DNA of 64,000 bases, taken from contig PAQS01000011.1 of NCBI GenBank assembly GCA_002709385.1, forward strand, positions 1-64,000, written 5' to 3'. This DNA comes from Waddliaceae bacterium. GTDB taxonomy: Bacteria > Chlamydiota > Chlamydiia > Chlamydiales > GCA-2709385. Positions within the stretch are counted from its first letter, which is position 1. Each line of letters begins with the position of its first letter. The translations under genes and the position numbers were made by a program. Shown here piece after piece: positions 47,150 to 56,261 of the stretch. The notes under the pieces are model-generated. The model saw only the letters and a list, made by a program, of their open reading frames with translations. It ran no database searches and was not told where the DNA came from.

Positions 47150-47331
47150 AAAAAATCGGCAGGGTTTGTGCATGGTTAGGAATAGTTTTGGTATTAGGGC
47201 CAGGCACAGCCATAGCAAATGAGTTTGATATGGTATTTCTTGTAGGAGGAGTTCTCCTTTTATCTATAGGAGCTGTTTTTCTTTTAACGGGCGCGCGTTC
47301 TTTTTCGGAAGATCGAGCTTCGTCTAATTAA
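47143..47331 (+). CDS. Small two-TM membrane protein
   Basis: 62-aa hydrophobic ORF overlapping the rnpA stop. Confidence 0.5.
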   Translation: MLKKIGRVCAWLGIVLVLGPGTAIANEFDMVFLVGGVLLLSIGAVFLLTGARSFSEDRASSN

Positions 47332-47570
47332 ATAAAAAAAACACCATGAAGACCCAGAGCTAACAGGGGATGTGATATTTTTTCAGAGTTTTTCTTATCT
47401 ATCTCAGACCTTCAATGGATCGGTGTCTCAGTGGTAATTTTTTAAGAATGCAACTCTTATGAAGTAACCCAGGTCATGTTGATTTAAACGCAACAAAGCA
47501 AAGAAAGTAGAATACAAGAAAAATTCCAGACTTCTCTACTTTGTCGCATTTTGTCTATCTTATAAAACTC

Positions 47571-48044
47571 TTAGCTCTCTTTTGTTTCGCACTGTGCTCC
47601 TTCTTTTTTGTAGCAGCACTTTTTGTGTATCCAGCAGTCTACACTGAATAGTCCAGGACCTGTTGTGATGAGAGAAAACAACATCAGCATGTAGTATAAA
47701 GGAATTTCGATGCCTCCTTGTGAAGCAGGAAAACCTTTATCCCAGTGCACGTAGTAAATTGCTACCATCATAACGAAAGATAGCGGAATTGAAATAAGAC
47801 GAGTCATGAAACCTACAGCCAAAAACACAACACCTAGAGCTTCAGTTCCAGTGGCTAAATAGGCACTAGTTTCTGGGTATGGTATTTCCATACTTGTAAA
47901 CCAAGATACAATGTTCTCGAAATTATTTAGTTTTTTCATAGCTGGTTCGTAAAAACCGTACGCTAAAATCAAACGGAAAAATAGAGGGGGGAACCCTGCA
48001 AGTGAACATAATTTATTTTTGATCCAGCATGAGATGCTTTTCAT
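47571..48044 (-). CDS. DoxX family membrane protein, HvfD-like
   Basis: LFFRLILAYGFYEPAMKKLNN...GTEALGVVFLAVGFMTRLISIPL; last gene of the hvf-like cluster. Confidence 0.85.
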   Translation of the reverse strand: MKSISCWIKNKLCSLAGFPPLFFRLILAYGFYEPAMKKLNNFENIVSWFTSMEIPYPETSAYLATGTEALGVVFLAVGFMTRLISIPLSFVMMVAIYYVHWDKGFPASQGGIEIPLYYMLMLFSLITTGPGLFSVDCWIHKKCCYKKEGAQCETKES

Positions 48045-48051
48045 TTTTTCC

Positions 48052-48795
48052 TCACTCTTCTACGGAAAAACCAAGAATTAAATTTTCTTTCATCAAAGTT
48101 TTTAAAAATTGGTAGCCAGAATCCATAAAAGAGTCAGCGGACTGAACCTTATAATGCTCAATTAAGAACTCTAGTACTTGTTTACCCGTATAGTTATCTT
48201 GCTTAAGCAACTCCACAAGAGCAACATAAACGGGTGGAACTTCAAAATAATGTACTTGTAGAGTCTCAGGGTGGCGATAAGTAATGAGAAAGTAATTTGC
48301 AGCCTCTGTTAAACAATCTTTTTTCTTTCGAAACACAGGATACGTAAATCGAGATAGGATGTGTTCACGATTAAGGACTAAACCGTTTTCTAATAAATCA
48401 CCTATTTTCGTGTAAAGGGGTACTGCTTGATCAGGCATCATATACACTTCTATTTCTAGCCATTCGAAATGTAGAAGATCTAATAAATAAGGAGCTGAAA
48501 CTTTTTCAGGTATTTGATGTTTTTCTACATAATCGATCAAAGCTTTTGGCATGTACCAGAGGTGCGGAGAGGGGCTAGGTGCTTCTGCGTAAAATCGGCG
48601 AATCAGCTTGTCCCATTGTTCATGTCCTAAAGAGCGCTTTGCAATAGGGTAAGCTGTATTTAATGCTTCAAATACAATATTGCAGCTTAATTCTCTGTAT
48701 AATTCTGCTTTGTCTTCTGATATGGGAACTTTTTCTATATTTTCACCAGAGCGGCAATATGTAGCGAAATCGCTCATTGTTGTACTAAGAGGCAT
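48052..48795 (-). CDS. DUF2063/HvfC-BufC family protein
   Basis: MPLSTTMSDFATYCRSG...YRELSCNIVFEALNTAYPIAKRSLGHEQWDKLIRRF; downstream of DUF692 gene. Confidence 0.85.
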   Translation of the reverse strand: MPLSTTMSDFATYCRSGENIEKVPISEDKAELYRELSCNIVFEALNTAYPIAKRSLGHEQWDKLIRRFYAEAPSPSPHLWYMPKALIDYVEKHQIPEKVSAPYLLDLLHFEWLEIEVYMMPDQAVPLYTKIGDLLENGLVLNREHILSRFTYPVFRKKKDCLTEAANYFLITYRHPETLQVHYFEVPPVYVALVELLKQDNYTGKQVLEFLIEHYKVQSADSFMDSGYQFLKTLMKENLILGFSVEE

Positions 48796-49615
48796 GAGCG
48801 AGTGTCCAATTGCGATCGAGTATTTTTTCAATGGTTTGCATTTCAGTGACAAGTTCTGAATATTCAGGGTAGTTGAAGTCTCTTTCTAGTAGAACTGGTG
48901 TGGGAGACATGCGTTGACAGGTCCAGTCTAAGAGTTCAAAAACTGGATCAATGATTGCTTCGCCGTGTGTATCAATGATTAAGTGTTCAGATTTTTGTTT
49001 ATGCCCAGCCATATGCATAATCGCTACGCGTTCTAGTGGAAGCGCTTCAATAAAATCATAGGGATTGTATTGGTGATTGAAAGCATTGACGTATACGTTA
49101 TTTACATCTAGCAGTAATTGACAGTCTGCTTCTTCTGCGATTGAGCGTATAAAACTCGCTTCATCCATTTGAGGTTCAATAACTGTATAATAGGAAATAT
49201 TCTCAATGGCGATTTTTCTTTCTAGAAAATCTTGAACTTGTCGAATGCGTTCTGCTACGTGTTTTATTGCTTCGTCACAAAATGGAAGGGGAAACAGTTC
49301 GTAAAGGTGAGCATTGTCACAGCTATTGAAACTAAGGTGTTCGGAGTAAATTTCAATAGAGTATTCTTTTAAGAATTGTTTGATTTGTTTGAGGAAGTCC
49401 CAGTCTAGTGGATCGGGACTCCCTAAGGATAGTGATAAACCATGACAGGTAATAGGGTAGAGTTCCGCGGCTTCTTTGAGGATTTTTCCCCACTGTCCAC
49501 CAAGCCCCATCCAGTTTTCTGGTGCAAGTTCAATGAAACTAGGTCGATAAGATGATGAATCTAAAAGAATCTTATATAAATCTCTTCGAAATCCTAGTCC
49601 AACACCATTGATCAT
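48785..49615 (-). CDS. DUF692 family (HvfB/BufB/MbnB-like) metallo-oxidase
   Basis: GVGLGFR, IELAPENW, CHGLSLSLGS, YSEHLSF, ENISYY, LLLDVNNVYVNAFNHQYNP, MHMAGH, IIDTHGEAI. Confidence 0.92.
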   Translation of the reverse strand: MINGVGLGFRRDLYKILLDSSSYRPSFIELAPENWMGLGGQWGKILKEAAELYPITCHGLSLSLGSPDPLDWDFLKQIKQFLKEYSIEIYSEHLSFNSCDNAHLYELFPLPFCDEAIKHVAERIRQVQDFLERKIAIENISYYTVIEPQMDEASFIRSIAEEADCQLLLDVNNVYVNAFNHQYNPYDFIEALPLERVAIMHMAGHKQKSEHLIIDTHGEAIIDPVFELLDWTCQRMSPTPVLLERDFNYPEYSELVTEMQTIEKILDRNWTLAHAS

Positions 49616-49640
49616 GGTTTTCCACTCCTTGTGCGCTTAC

Positions 49641-49985
49641 TTATTCGCCGCACTTACCTTCCATCATTTTGTGTGCTTCATCTTCCATTTTGTCTTTCAT
49701 TTCAGCACCGCAACGGCCTTCGCCACCGCATTTTCCTTCACCACACTTGCCTTCCATCATATCTTTTTCATCAGAAGACATAGGCTCCTCGTCACTTTCT
49801 TCTCCACTGAACCAAGAGGCAATTAGGTCAGAGCGTGTGTCTCTAGCACTTGTCGCTGTAGTTTCTTCAGAAACACAAGCTGCAGCTTGTTCTGTAGCAT
49901 CGTCAGCACTAAGTGGTGAAGTTGCGAGTAATAGAGATCCTGCAACAAGTCCAAGAATTTTTTTCGCGTCGTTCTTCTCTTTCAT
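49641..49985 (-). CDS. HvfA/bufferin-like RiPP precursor with EGKCG repeats
   Basis: Start MKEKNDAKKILGLVAGSLLLATSPLSA at 49985; C-terminal MMEGKCGEGKCGGEGRCGAEMKDKMEDEAHKMMEGKCGE. Confidence 0.88.
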   Translation of the reverse strand: MKEKNDAKKILGLVAGSLLLATSPLSADDATEQAAACVSEETTATSARDTRSDLIASWFSGEESDEEPMSSDEKDMMEGKCGEGKCGGEGRCGAEMKDKMEDEAHKMMEGKCGE

Positions 49986-50145
49986 TTCTAGTTCCTTTGG
50001 TTTGAGAAACAAAATTATATCGTAGGTATGCACATAAATGTGCTGTCCGTGATAAACGAATAGTCTATACATGTTAAAAATAAACTTTAAATTCAAGAAA
50101 AAGATGTATATAGGTTTCAGTTCGGGGGTGTGAATCCCAAAAAAA

Positions 50146-52074
50146 TCATGAAACTTTGCTTTTTACTTTTGTTTTTGAGGTGGGCTTTGTAAAGCGACAT
50201 TGGGGAAAAGCAGAACAAGCAAGGAAGCTTCCGTGTTTTCCTTTGCGTAAAAGTAAGGCCGCGCCACACTTGTCACACTTTTCGTTAGTGCTTTGCTTGA
50301 TGCTCTTGTTTCCTATTACTTGTTTAATGGGAGGGGATTTGCTTTCTGGAATTTGAGATAAGGTACGTGCGAGTTCTTGGTCGAAACGGCGAACAAAATT
50401 TTGCCATTCAATTTCACCTCTACTTACTCGGTCTAAGCACTCTTCCATTTGAGCTGTAAATTGGTAATCCATCCAGCTTTGGGAGAAAATTTTCATGAGT
50501 ACATCTACAAGCTTTTCGCCAACAGGTCCTGCATGAAATTTCCGTTTTTCTTCTGAAATATATTCGCGTTTTTTGATGTTATCTAAGATGTTGGCGTATG
50601 TACTTGGACGTCCAATACTGTTTTTTTCTAGAATTTTAACAAGACTTGCTTCTGTATAGCGAGGGGGTGCTTTGGTAAAATGTTGTTTAGGTGAAAGCTC
50701 TTTCAGTACAAGTTCATCACCTTTTTTTACTTTAGGGAGTTCTTGTTCGCTTTCCTTTTCTTCTTCTGTTTTGCTTTCTTCTTTGGCTTTTTTTTGTGTT
50801 GTCCCTTGTAGTTTGGTCCATCCATCAAAAAGAAGGCGACGACCACGAGCACGAAATAAGCCTCTAGAAAACTCAACGTCAATGGTTGTAACATGGTACT
50901 GAGCGGCAGACATTTGGCTAGATACGTAGGCTTTCCAAATTAAACTATACAATTCTTTTTGATCGGGATTTGCGTTGAGAGTTTGGGGAGTTTCTTGTAT
51001 TTGAGTTGGGCGTATACATTCGTGGGCTTCTTGGGCATTCGCTTGTTTGGCTTTGTAATGAATAGGGCGGGAAGGAAGGTATTCGGGAGAAAAGTGTTCT
51101 TGAATGAACGTGCGTACCATTTGAATGGCTTCGGTGGAGCTAGATGGAGAGTCCGTTCTCATATAGGTAATCCAGCCCTTTTCATAGAGCTCTTGGGCTA
51201 CTTGCATGGTTTTTTTTCCATTCCATTTTAAGCGAACGCTAGCAGCTTGTTGTAAAGTGGATGTGATTAAAGGAGGGAATGGATTTTTTTTCTGTTTTTT
51301 CTCTTGTACTTGAGTAACAATCCAGTTCTCTTTTTGGAAATGCTCACAAATCTTTTTAGCTTTTTCTTCTGTTTCAATTGTGCTTTGTCGTGATTCTGCA
51401 CCGGGCTCTATTGTTGATACAAGTTCTTTTTTATCGATTTGTATCAATTTCAAGGTAAATGGTGGAGGGGTTTTTGTCGCTTCACAAAGAGCTTCAATAC
51501 TCCAGTATTCTTGAGGTTTAAAATTGCGAATTTCTCGCTCTCTTTCAACGACCATGCGAACGGCAACAGATTGTACACGTCCGGCACTTGTGCCGGCCCC
51601 GGGAATACGCCATAGAAGAGGGGATACTCGAAAACCTACTAAACGATCGACAGCCCGTCGCGACTGTTGAGCGTTTACTAGATGAGAATTGACTCGCCGA
51701 GGCTCTGAAATAGCTCGTAAAATAGCAGGCTTGGTGATCTCTGTAAATGCAATGCGTTTAATTTTTGGCCAATTATTTTTACCTAATATCATACCAACAT
51801 GCCAGGCTATGGCTTCCCCTTCACGGTCCATATCCATTGCCAGATAAATTTCAGTAGATCGATCGGCTGCTTGTTTTAGGTTTTTTATGGTGGTAGATTT
51901 GTCCCGAGAATTTTCATATTCGAGAGAAACCGACTCCTCATTAATTTGGATGCCTAAAGATTTTTTTGGTAGATCGCGGATATGGCCAACAGATGCAAGG
52001 ACTTGCCAACTAGAGTCAAGAAAAGAACGGATTTTTTTGATTTTACCAGGACTTTCAACAATTAATAGCTTCAT
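50146..52074 (-). CDS. topA: DNA topoisomerase I
   Basis: KLLIVESPGKIKKI, AMDMDREGEAIAWH, C-terminal Zn-ribbon CDKCGAALLLRKGKHGSFLACSAFPQC. Confidence 0.96.
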   Translation of the reverse strand: MKLLIVESPGKIKKIRSFLDSSWQVLASVGHIRDLPKKSLGIQINEESVSLEYENSRDKSTTIKNLKQAADRSTEIYLAMDMDREGEAIAWHVGMILGKNNWPKIKRIAFTEITKPAILRAISEPRRVNSHLVNAQQSRRAVDRLVGFRVSPLLWRIPGAGTSAGRVQSVAVRMVVEREREIRNFKPQEYWSIEALCEATKTPPPFTLKLIQIDKKELVSTIEPGAESRQSTIETEEKAKKICEHFQKENWIVTQVQEKKQKKNPFPPLITSTLQQAASVRLKWNGKKTMQVAQELYEKGWITYMRTDSPSSSTEAIQMVRTFIQEHFSPEYLPSRPIHYKAKQANAQEAHECIRPTQIQETPQTLNANPDQKELYSLIWKAYVSSQMSAAQYHVTTIDVEFSRGLFRARGRRLLFDGWTKLQGTTQKKAKEESKTEEEKESEQELPKVKKGDELVLKELSPKQHFTKAPPRYTEASLVKILEKNSIGRPSTYANILDNIKKREYISEEKRKFHAGPVGEKLVDVLMKIFSQSWMDYQFTAQMEECLDRVSRGEIEWQNFVRRFDQELARTLSQIPESKSPPIKQVIGNKSIKQSTNEKCDKCGAALLLRKGKHGSFLACSAFPQCRFTKPTSKTKVKSKVS

Positions 52075-52150
52075 GAAGGTACCCACGGTGATTACTTTTT
52101 AAAAGCTATTATAATCGGACGCGAGGCTTTTAGAAACGTATTAAATGAAA

Positions 52151-52172
52151 GCGCCTACAAAAGAGTAGGCGC
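52151..52172 (-). terminator. Hairpin terminator after the acidic-protein gene
   Basis: gcgcctac/gtaggcgc stem just past the stop at 52196. Confidence 0.55.
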
Positions 52173-52195
52173 CTAAAGACTTTTGAAAAAAAAGA

Positions 52196-52861
52196 CTATT
52201 CAGCTTTTGCGTCAGCATCTGTAGCAGGAGCATCAGCGTTTTCGCTTGTGCTGCTGTCTTCAGCCTTATCTTCAGCTTTATCTTCAGTTGTAGCTTCAGT
52301 TGTAGCTTCTTCTTTTTTGCTGCAAGGTAGTTTGTTGAAGAAACTTGTGATACCACTTTTGATTTTATCACCAAAGCTTTTCTTTGCTTCTTCGTTTGTT
52401 TTATCAGCAGTATCGTCAGTGTTAGTTTCTTCGTTAGCTTCTTCAGCTTCTTCTTTTTTTTCAGCAGGAGCAGCTTCTTTAGCTGTTTCAGGAGCAACTT
52501 CTTCTGTGGTTTCTTCAGCTTTCGTTTCGTCTTGAACTTCTGTAGTTTCAGCTTGTTCTTTTTCCTTAGAGCAAGGAATGTATTGCTTGAACTTTTCAAA
52601 AGAGCTTTTGTCTTTGCATTCTGCTTTATCACATTCGTCAGAAGCTTCACCTTCTTCAGCAACTTCTGTTTCGTCAGTAGTTTCAGCTTTTGGAGCTTCT
52701 ACTTCTGTAGCTGTGTTTTCGTTGCATAGTGTTAACTCAGCAACATCATTAGTTGTCTGTGCTTCTTCACTAGTTGCTGCTGCATTGTTGATTTCGTTTT
52801 CTTCTTCGATAGTATTGATAGTAGCTGAATCAATTGGTCCGTTAATTTGAATATCAGACAT
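52196..52861 (-). CDS. Acidic low-complexity protein with two FxKxKxxxPCSK-type segments
   Basis: Start MSDIQINGPID at 52861; Glu/Ala/Thr-rich; SSFEKFKQYIPCSKEK and KSFGDKIKSGITSFFNKLPCSKKE. Confidence 0.7.
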   Translation of the reverse strand: MSDIQINGPIDSATINTIEEENEINNAAATSEEAQTTNDVAELTLCNENTATEVEAPKAETTDETEVAEEGEASDECDKAECKDKSSFEKFKQYIPCSKEKEQAETTEVQDETKAEETTEEVAPETAKEAAPAEKKEEAEEANEETNTDDTADKTNEEAKKSFGDKIKSGITSFFNKLPCSKKEEATTEATTEDKAEDKAEDSSTSENADAPATDADAKAE

Positions 52862-53045
52862 TGTTATTCCCTTTGTATCAGTTCGGTGGGTTTCAAAAAT
52901 CAGATTTGAATGCCCTTTGTAAATCGCTCTGGGGTTATTTTGCAAGGGAATTAACCTAAAAAAGAATTAAAAAAAAGAATTATTAATTTTCTTGGTGTAA
53001 GAATTATAATCTTGCTAGAATAGAAAGGCTTATTCGGAGGAAACT

Positions 53046-55052
53046 GTGTGCGCAAAAGAAAAATCAAAAATTGATTGGACTAGCTTAAATACAAAACAGA
53101 AAGAAGCAGTTCAATCTACTCAAGGAAGAGTATTGGTTTTAGCGGGAGCGGGAAGTGGGAAAACAAGAGTTTTAACTCTTCGTATTGTTCATTTAATTGA
53201 GGATCATAATATATCTGCTCAAAATATTTTGGGGCTTACTTTTACTAATAAAGCAGCAAAAGAAATGCGCCATCGTATTGGACAGTTTCTTGATCCAGAA
53301 AGAGCAAAACAAGTTCATCTTGCTACGTTCCATAGTTTTTGTATGACAGTGCTTCGTGAGGATATACATCGCTTAGGTTATACCAATAAATTTACTATTT
53401 ACGATGAGGCTGATGTTCAAAGGCTTCTTCAAATGATCATTCGAGATTTACTTGATCATGAGAGTGAGCTTCCGTCTTTAGGTCCAACTCTTGCAGCTAT
53501 TCGTAAAGTGCGAAATCAAGAAAAGATAAAAAATATTGGTTCGGATTGGCACGAAAAATTTGTTCAGGATGCGAGTGAGCGCTTACATCAAAGTATGCGG
53601 GCATACAATGCAGTAGATTTTGATGGAATGTTGTCTTTAGTCGTGGAATTATTCGAATCGTTTCCAGATGTATTAGAGAAGTATCAGGAACGTTATCACT
53701 ATGTGCTTATTGATGAATATCAAGATAGTAACCCAACCCAGTATCGATTAGCTGAGTTATTAACAGAAAAAAGAAAAAATCTTTTTGTTGTTGGAGATGA
53801 TGATCAGTCGATTTATGGCTGGCGTGGCGCCGATGTACAACATATTTTGAATTTTCCTGATGCTAAAACGATCAAATTAGAGCAAAATTACCGTTCAACG
53901 AATGGAGTATTACGGGCTGCAAATGCACTAATAGGTCACAATACAGAGCGTTATTCTAAAGAGTTATGGAGTGAGCAAGGTAGTAGGAGCTTGGTTCATG
54001 TATTTCATGCCCCAACAGAAAAAACAGAAGCGGAAGCAGTCGTTTACCGTATGATTCAATTGCGTAAACATCACGGGCTGAAGTGGCGGGATATGGCGAT
54101 TCTTTATCGATCGAATGCCTTATCTCGTTCTTTTGAGCATGAGTTGCGACGGCATACTTGGCAAGATGGTTCTCGTTGGAGACGAGGAATTCCCTACGAA
54201 ATTTATGGTGGGCAGGCGTTTTACGAGCGGAGAGAAATCAAAGACTTACTTGCTTATATGCGTGTTGCAAGTAACCCGAAAGATGAAGAAGCGATTTTAC
54301 GAGTGATCAATGTGCCGCGTCGAGGTGTAGGTGAAAACTCTTTAGATCAAGTTACAAAATATAACAGAGAAAATCACAAACCTCTTTGGGATGTATTAGA
54401 AGAAGTTTGTGACCCTTTCAACTCTTCTGTAGAAGTTAGCCTTCGAGCACGAGATGGAATGAGTCGCTTTGTTTCTGTGATACAACAAGTCCGAGAACGC
54501 TTTGCAGATGGAGATTTAGCGGGAGCTTTACATTGGCTTATTGAAGAAATTGATTATCAGCAAGCAATTAAAGAAGAAGTCAAAAGTGAAAAAATGCGAG
54601 CTTTGAAATGGGAGAATGTTGAAGAGTTAGTTTCTGCTTTAAAAGATTATCAAGAAGAAAAGCAAGCAAAGGCTTCATTGGAAGAGTTCTTAGCTGATAG
54701 TTCTTTAGGACAAAACCGTGATGATAAGACAGGGGATAAAGATGGAGAACAGGTTAGCTTAATGACTTTTCATAGCGCGAAAGGTTTAGAGTTTGGAGCT
54801 TGTTTTTTAGTAGGTGTAGAAGATCATATTATTCCCCATGAAAAGAGCCTTATGGAGACGGGGGTTGAAGAGGAAAGGCGCCTGATGTATGTAGGAATGA
54901 CTCGGGCAATGCGTTATCTTACAATTAGCATGGCCCGAAAGCGTATGCGGATGGGCAAGCTTTTGCCTAGCCGCCCATCGCGATTTATGTTTGAAATCCC
55001 AAAAGAACTTCTTAAAATGAGTTCGTGGGAAGTAGATCCTTGGATTCTGTAG
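53046..55052 (+). CDS. UvrD/Rep-family ATP-dependent DNA helicase
   Basis: LNTKQKEAVQSTQGRVLVLAGAGSGKTRVLTLRI, GDDDQSIYGWRGA, LMTFHSAKGLEF. Confidence 0.96.
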   Translation: MCAKEKSKIDWTSLNTKQKEAVQSTQGRVLVLAGAGSGKTRVLTLRIVHLIEDHNISAQNILGLTFTNKAAKEMRHRIGQFLDPERAKQVHLATFHSFCMTVLREDIHRLGYTNKFTIYDEADVQRLLQMIIRDLLDHESELPSLGPTLAAIRKVRNQEKIKNIGSDWHEKFVQDASERLHQSMRAYNAVDFDGMLSLVVELFESFPDVLEKYQERYHYVLIDEYQDSNPTQYRLAELLTEKRKNLFVVGDDDQSIYGWRGADVQHILNFPDAKTIKLEQNYRSTNGVLRAANALIGHNTERYSKELWSEQGSRSLVHVFHAPTEKTEAEAVVYRMIQLRKHHGLKWRDMAILYRSNALSRSFEHELRRHTWQDGSRWRRGIPYEIYGGQAFYERREIKDLLAYMRVASNPKDEEAILRVINVPRRGVGENSLDQVTKYNRENHKPLWDVLEEVCDPFNSSVEVSLRARDGMSRFVSVIQQVRERFADGDLAGALHWLIEEIDYQQAIKEEVKSEKMRALKWENVEELVSALKDYQEEKQAKASLEEFLADSSLGQNRDDKTGDKDGEQVSLMTFHSAKGLEFGACFLVGVEDHIIPHEKSLMETGVEEERRLMYVGMTRAMRYLTISMARKRMRMGKLLPSRPSRFMFEIPKELLKMSSWEVDPWIL

Positions 55053-56064
55053 TTTCTGCTATACGGTATTTAATCGCTTCGATAGCGTGTTCAATATCTT
55101 CTTTTCTCTCAGAAGGTGCTGATTTTAAGCTTGATTCTGCATAATGAAGAGCTTCTTCAAGTTTGCCGTCACTTAAACTTAATTGCGCAATTGTCATATT
55201 TACTTTCCAAACAAAAGCGCTTTCTTTATTTCCAAACCTCTCCAGGTAATCTTTAAGAGGGGCAAGGTTGTTTTCTAGACTATTTGGATCTTCATTGTGT
55301 AGCTTAGAAAAATCACTTACAGCAATGCGATAGTGACACTCATCGGCATCATCAGAATTTTCTGATAGAATTGCTTTTCGTAAAGATTGCGCTTCCTCTC
55401 CCTCTGCAAGTCCAGATTCCAAAAGTTCTTGATAGCGTTCTGTTTTAAAGAAAAGGTTTTTTGCGCTTTTGAGCCCGTGTTTCAGGATACTTTGACTAAG
55501 ATGCTTATGCCCTTGATCGCGAGTTCTTTCATAAAGACTGCGGAGTTGCGCAGCGTCGCTTTCTTCTTTTTCTAGTTTTTGTACTGTTTCGTCAAGTTGA
55601 CGGTATTGAGATAGATGATCGAGAAGAAACTCGGCATACGCACTGCCACCGCCTTCTCTGTATCCTGTAACGGTGATCGTTTCTCCGTCATTATTAAGTA
55701 AAAGAACTGTAGGGAAACCGCGTACACCATACTTTTTTAGTAGGTCATAATTGTGTTTTTGTTGCTCTGCAGGAAGAGCTGTGTGTCTAGGAAAGTCTAC
55801 TGAAACAAAAACAAGTTGATCTTTTGTTTGCTCAATAAATTCTTCAGAAGCAAAGACCTCATGCTCTAATTTCATGCACCAACCACACCAGTCAGAACCT
55901 GAAAAACTTACAAGTATAGCTTTATTTGTAGTTTCGGCTTCTTTTTTAGCCTCGGTCCAATTCGTTATCCAGTCTATTTCTTGGTACGCTGCATCTACTC
56001 TATCATGCCAGGAATAGCAGAGGATAAAGAGCAGCAGTAGGTGCTGTGTTTTTGAAAAAATCAT
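55012..56064 (-). CDS. Secreted thioredoxin-fold protein with C-terminal helical-repeat region
   Basis: Start MIFSKTQHLLLLFILC; FSGSDWCGWCMKLEHEVFASEEF, YGVRGFPTVLLL. Confidence 0.88.
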   Translation of the reverse strand: MIFSKTQHLLLLFILCYSWHDRVDAAYQEIDWITNWTEAKKEAETTNKAILVSFSGSDWCGWCMKLEHEVFASEEFIEQTKDQLVFVSVDFPRHTALPAEQQKHNYDLLKKYGVRGFPTVLLLNNDGETITVTGYREGGGSAYAEFLLDHLSQYRQLDETVQKLEKEESDAAQLRSLYERTRDQGHKHLSQSILKHGLKSAKNLFFKTERYQELLESGLAEGEEAQSLRKAILSENSDDADECHYRIAVSDFSKLHNEDPNSLENNLAPLKDYLERFGNKESAFVWKVNMTIAQLSLSDGKLEEALHYAESSLKSAPSERKEDIEHAIEAIKYRIAETTESKDLLPTNSF

Positions 56065-56197
56065 TTTTTGCTCTCCGAAGCATGAGTTTTGATTGCTAGG
56101 CAAGGCCTAGCTTGAGACTGACCTAGTATAGGCGAGTTTCGGTCAATGTATCGCGAAGATTTTTTTTTTCCAAGAACTGTGTAAAAAATAAATAGAG

Positions 56198-56241
56198 CTC
56201 TCGATGTTGTCGGTTTCGGAGAAATGAAACAACATCGAGAG
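56198..56241 (-). terminator. Rho-independent terminator
   Basis: 13-bp perfect arms ctctcgatgttgt/acaacatcgagag; minus-strand continuation ctatttatttttt. Confidence 0.7.
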
Positions 56242-56261
56242 AATAAGGAGTGGAGGACTAT

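Noticed and set aside
49669-50025. 118-aa plus-strand Ser-rich ORF
   Set aside because: Antisense to the hvfA-like gene, no start context or homology
52248-52535. Ser/Val-rich plus-strand ORF
   Set aside because: Antisense shadow of the same low-complexity gene
52141-52662. Lys/Leu-rich 173-aa minus-strand ORF
   Set aside because: Alternate frame of the Glu/Ala/Thr-rich acidic gene; composition is a translation artefact
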